Positions 62,073-64,000 of a stretch of 64,000 bases of DNA are shown one piece after another. Source of the stretch: VXNE01 sp965116625 (GTDB taxonomy: Bacteria; Pseudomonadota; Gammaproteobacteria; Pseudomonadales; Azotimanducaceae); assembly GCA_965116625.1 (NCBI GenBank), contig OZ220717.1, positions 558,001 through 622,000 on the forward strand, given 5' to 3'. Position numbers and translations under genes: made by a program. The notes beneath the pieces are model-generated. The model had not been told where the DNA came from and searched no databases. It saw nothing but the letters and a program-made list of their open reading frames with translations. The first letter of the stretch is position 1; each line of letters begins with the position of its first letter.

Positions 62073-62954
62073 TCAAGCATCGGGCCGCTCATGCGCCAGG
62101 GTGGCCTCGACCACCTTCAGTGCGTCCACCGTCTCCCCGACATCGTGAACGCGCAACACCGAGGCGCCGTTCACCGCGGCGAGCACCGCGGCGGCGATGC
62201 TGGCGGGCAAACGGTCCGTGACTTCCCTGCCGGTAAGCTCCCCGAGCGTGCTCTTTCGCGAAAACCCCACCAGGACCGGCAACCCGGTCGATGATAGCGC
62301 ACGCAAATTGGCCAGCAGCGCCAGATTGTGGGACACGGTCTTGCCGAAACCGAATCCCGGATCGACCACGAGGCGCGCCGCATCGACGCCAGCTTCGCGG
62401 CAGGCCGCGACCCGTTGTCCGAGAAACTCTCCCACCTCGCCGACCACGTCGCCGTAGACCGGCCGTTCCTGCATCGTCCTCGGTTCGCCCCGCATGTGCA
62501 TGAGGCAGACGCCGACGCCAGACCCGGCGAGCAGTTCGAGCATGCCGTCTCCGCGGGCGGCGCGGACATCATTGACGAATTCCGCTCCCGCCCCTATCGC
62601 CGCGGCCGCCACTGCAGCCTTGCAGGTATCTATGCTGACGACCGCATCGAGCTCGCAGATGCGCTCGATGATGGGGATGGTGCGATCCATCTCGTCGGTT
62701 TCGGAAACGGGGTCGGCGCCCGGGCGCGTGCTCTCTCCGCCGATGTCAACGATGTCGGCTCCAGCGTCCACCATGGAAGCTGCGGCATCCACCGCGGCGT
62801 TCACGTCGATGCGCCGGCTGCCGCCGAAGAACGAGTCGGGGGTGGCATTGATGACTCCCATCACTCTCGGACGGGACAGATCGACGACACGAGATCCGCA
62901 TACCAGGGACCGGTTCGCGCCCACGGAAGCGCTTAGTGCTCCGTCACGAAGCAC
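62073..62954 (-). CDS. folP: Dihydropteroate synthase
   Basis: Encodes a 293-residue DHPS, the sulfonamide target that joins p-aminobenzoate to dihydropterin pyrophosphate. Motifs are RVMGVINATPDSFFGG, DIGGESTRPGADPVS, VSIDTCKAAVA, MHMRGEP and VVDPGFGFGKT, with GFSRKSTLG. The start is GTG at 62954, 8 bp after the ftsH stop. The ftsH-folP-glmM order is classical. folK is not found in this window. Confidence 0.95.
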   Translation of the reverse strand: MLRDGALSASVGANRSLVCGSRVVDLSRPRVMGVINATPDSFFGGSRRIDVNAAVDAAASMVDAGADIVDIGGESTRPGADPVSETDEMDRTIPIIERICELDAVVSIDTCKAAVAAAAIGAGAEFVNDVRAARGDGMLELLAGSGVGVCLMHMRGEPRTMQERPVYGDVVGEVGEFLGQRVAACREAGVDAARLVVDPGFGFGKTVSHNLALLANLRALSSTGLPVLVGFSRKSTLGELTGREVTDRLPASIAAAVLAAVNGASVLRVHDVGETVDALKVVEATLAHERPDA

Positions 62955-62962
62955 CGGGTGCT

Positions 62963-64000
62963 TTATGTCTCTTCCGCCGGACCGCCAATCGGGCCCGAAC
63001 TCTCTTCGTCTTCTCTCCGCGCAGACTCGTCGACGGTCGAGCCGGCCGAGCCGCTCGTGGGCTCGTCAGACGGCGCGCGAGGTTTGGCCCCGGCCATGAT
63101 GTCCTCGATCTGCTCCGGCGTCAGCGTCTCGTATTCGACCAGCGCTTCCGCCATCCTGTGCAGCTTGTCCTCGTTCTCCGTGAGAATCCTGCTGGCGTTC
63201 CCGTAGCACTGCTCGACAATTCGGCGCACTTCCTCGTCGATGGCCTTGGCCGTGGCGCCCGAAATCGGTTTCGGCTTCACGCCGGCGGACATGCCGAGAA
63301 AGACCTCGCCGTCGTCTTCGTCGTACATGATGGGACCGAGGTTCTCGGAAAGGCCCCACTTGGTAACCATGCTGCGCGCCAGTCGCGTTGCCTGCTCGAT
63401 GTCGTTGGCGGCACCCGTGGTCACGCCATCCGCGCCGTTGACCATCTCTTCGGCGATCCGCCCGCCAAACAGGGTCGTAATCTGGCTCAGGACACCGAGC
63501 CGGCTCAGGCTGTAACGGTCCTCCTCCGGCAGGAACATGGTCACGCCCAGGGCGCGTCCACGCGGCACGATGGTCACCTTGTAGAGCGTGTCGTGTTCGG
63601 GCATCGCGCGCCCGACAATGGCGTGTCCCGCTTCGTGATAGGCCGTATTGCGCTTCTCTTTCTCGGACATGACCATGGACTTGCGCTCCGTGCCCATCAT
63701 GACCTTGTCCTTGGCCTGTTCGAAGTCGCGCATCATCACGAGACGTTTGCCTGCCCGGGCGGCGAACAGCGCCGCCTCGTTCACGATGTTCTCGAGGTCG
63801 GCCCCGGAAAACCCCGGCGTGCCGCGGGCGATGATCGAGGCGTCCACGTCGTCGCCGAGCGGCACGCGGCGCATGTGAACCTTGAGTATCTGTTCCCGGC
63901 CGCGAATGTCCGGCAGGGGCACCACGACCTGGCGGTCGAAACGCCCCGGGCGCAGCAGCGCGGGATCGAGCACGTCCGGACGGTTGGTTGCGGCGATGAC
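62963..64000 (-). CDS. ftsH: ATP-dependent zinc metalloprotease FtsH (C-terminal part)
   Basis: The frame runs off the right edge; the visible 345 residues begin in the AAA+ second region of homology (ATNRPDVLDPALLRPGRFDR). The zinc-protease site is AYHEAGHAIVG, and the third ligand region has the Asp in GAANDIEQATRLARSMV. FtsH degrades membrane and regulatory proteins. The Walker motifs and the membrane anchor lie outside the window. The acidic, Ser/Gly-rich C-terminal tail is typical. Confidence 0.95.
   Translation of the reverse strand, partial: VIAATNRPDVLDPALLRPGRFDRQVVVPLPDIRGREQILKVHMRRVPLGDDVDASIIARGTPGFSGADLENIVNEAALFAARAGKRLVMMRDFEQAKDKVMMGTERKSMVMSEKEKRNTAYHEAGHAIVGRAMPEHDTLYKVTIVPRGRALGVTMFLPEEDRYSLSRLGVLSQITTLFGGRIAEEMVNGADGVTTGAANDIEQATRLARSMVTKWGLSENLGPIMYDEDDGEVFLGMSAGVKPKPISGATAKAIDEEVRRIVEQCYGNASRILTENEDKLHRMAEALVEYETLTPEQIEDIMAGAKPRAPSDEPTSGSAGSTVDESARREDEESSGPIGGPAEET

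Overview
The window is a GC-rich bacterial chromosome segment, almost certainly from a gammaproteobacterium. Three things support this: the intact 16S-tRNA(Ile)-tRNA(Ala)-23S-5S operon, the protein families present, and long blocks of gene order shared with Escherichia and especially Pseudomonas. The 16S gene has local peculiarities (a long helix-10 insert, a divergent segment just before the 'GAACCTTAC' motif) that suggest a lineage away from the well-studied genera. I cannot name a genus from sequence alone. There are no transposases, integrases, phage genes or CRISPR arrays. Most of the window is core housekeeping DNA, with accessory genes slipped in at a few junctions and several families of short non-coding repeats.

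Layout. (1) 1-611: end of a 5'-3' exonuclease gene, convergent with the next block. (2) 14380 down to 621, minus strand: four tRNAs (Thr-TGT, Tyr, Gly, Thr-GGT), tuf, tRNA-Trp, secE, nusG, rplK, rplA, rplJ, rplL, rpoB, rpoC. This is the classical translation/RNA polymerase cluster. (3) 17938 down to 14481: birA, coaX, a SPOR-domain protein and a TonB-C-domain protein. (4) 18197-20189, plus strand: an accessory pair, a flavin monooxygenase and a TauD-type dioxygenase. (5) 25998 down to 20347: rRNA operon with promoter, boxA sites, processing stems and terminator. (6) 26082-31499: tyrS, a MepM-like endopeptidase, anmK, erpA, a bactofilin and a DUF6776-like protein, broadly the order seen beside an rrn operon in Pseudomonas. 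(7) 31682-35503: hemJ, hemL and a PfkB kinase, then a 293-bp terminal-inverted-repeat element and sfsA. (8) 35621-46865: dksA, gluQ, a degenerate CbrB-like regulator, a repeat array, pcnB, a deoxynucleoside kinase, panB, panC, pgi, a DUF433/DUF5615 toxin-antitoxin-like pair and acs. (9) 55754 down to 46939: initiator tRNA, rimP, nusA, infB, rbfA, truB, rpsO, pnp. (10) 55880-59429: a four-gene accessory insert between the initiator tRNA and tRNA-Leu (a 2-oxoglutarate oxygenase, a cysteine synthase-glutaredoxin fusion, a cupin and a histidine phosphatase). (11) 64000 down to 59459: ftsH (partial), folP, glmM, tpiA, secG, tRNA-Leu.

How it works together: blocks 2, 5 and 9 supply transcription, translation and RNA turnover. 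Block 7 pairs two tetrapyrrole enzymes. Block 8 combines stringent-response, tRNA-modification, RNA-polyadenylation, pantothenate and acetate-activation genes. Block 11 supplies the membrane protease, folate and peptidoglycan precursors.

The least ordinary content is: a CbrB-type regulator that has lost its phospho-acceptor, its GAFTGA loop and its Walker B aspartate; three families of short repeats lying on stop and start codons, one of them extending the rbfA reading frame; the CysK-glutaredoxin fusion; a Ser/Glu tail on ribosomal protein L10 together with loss of the usual L10 leader; and variant catalytic or recognition residues in TyrRS and the initiator tRNA.
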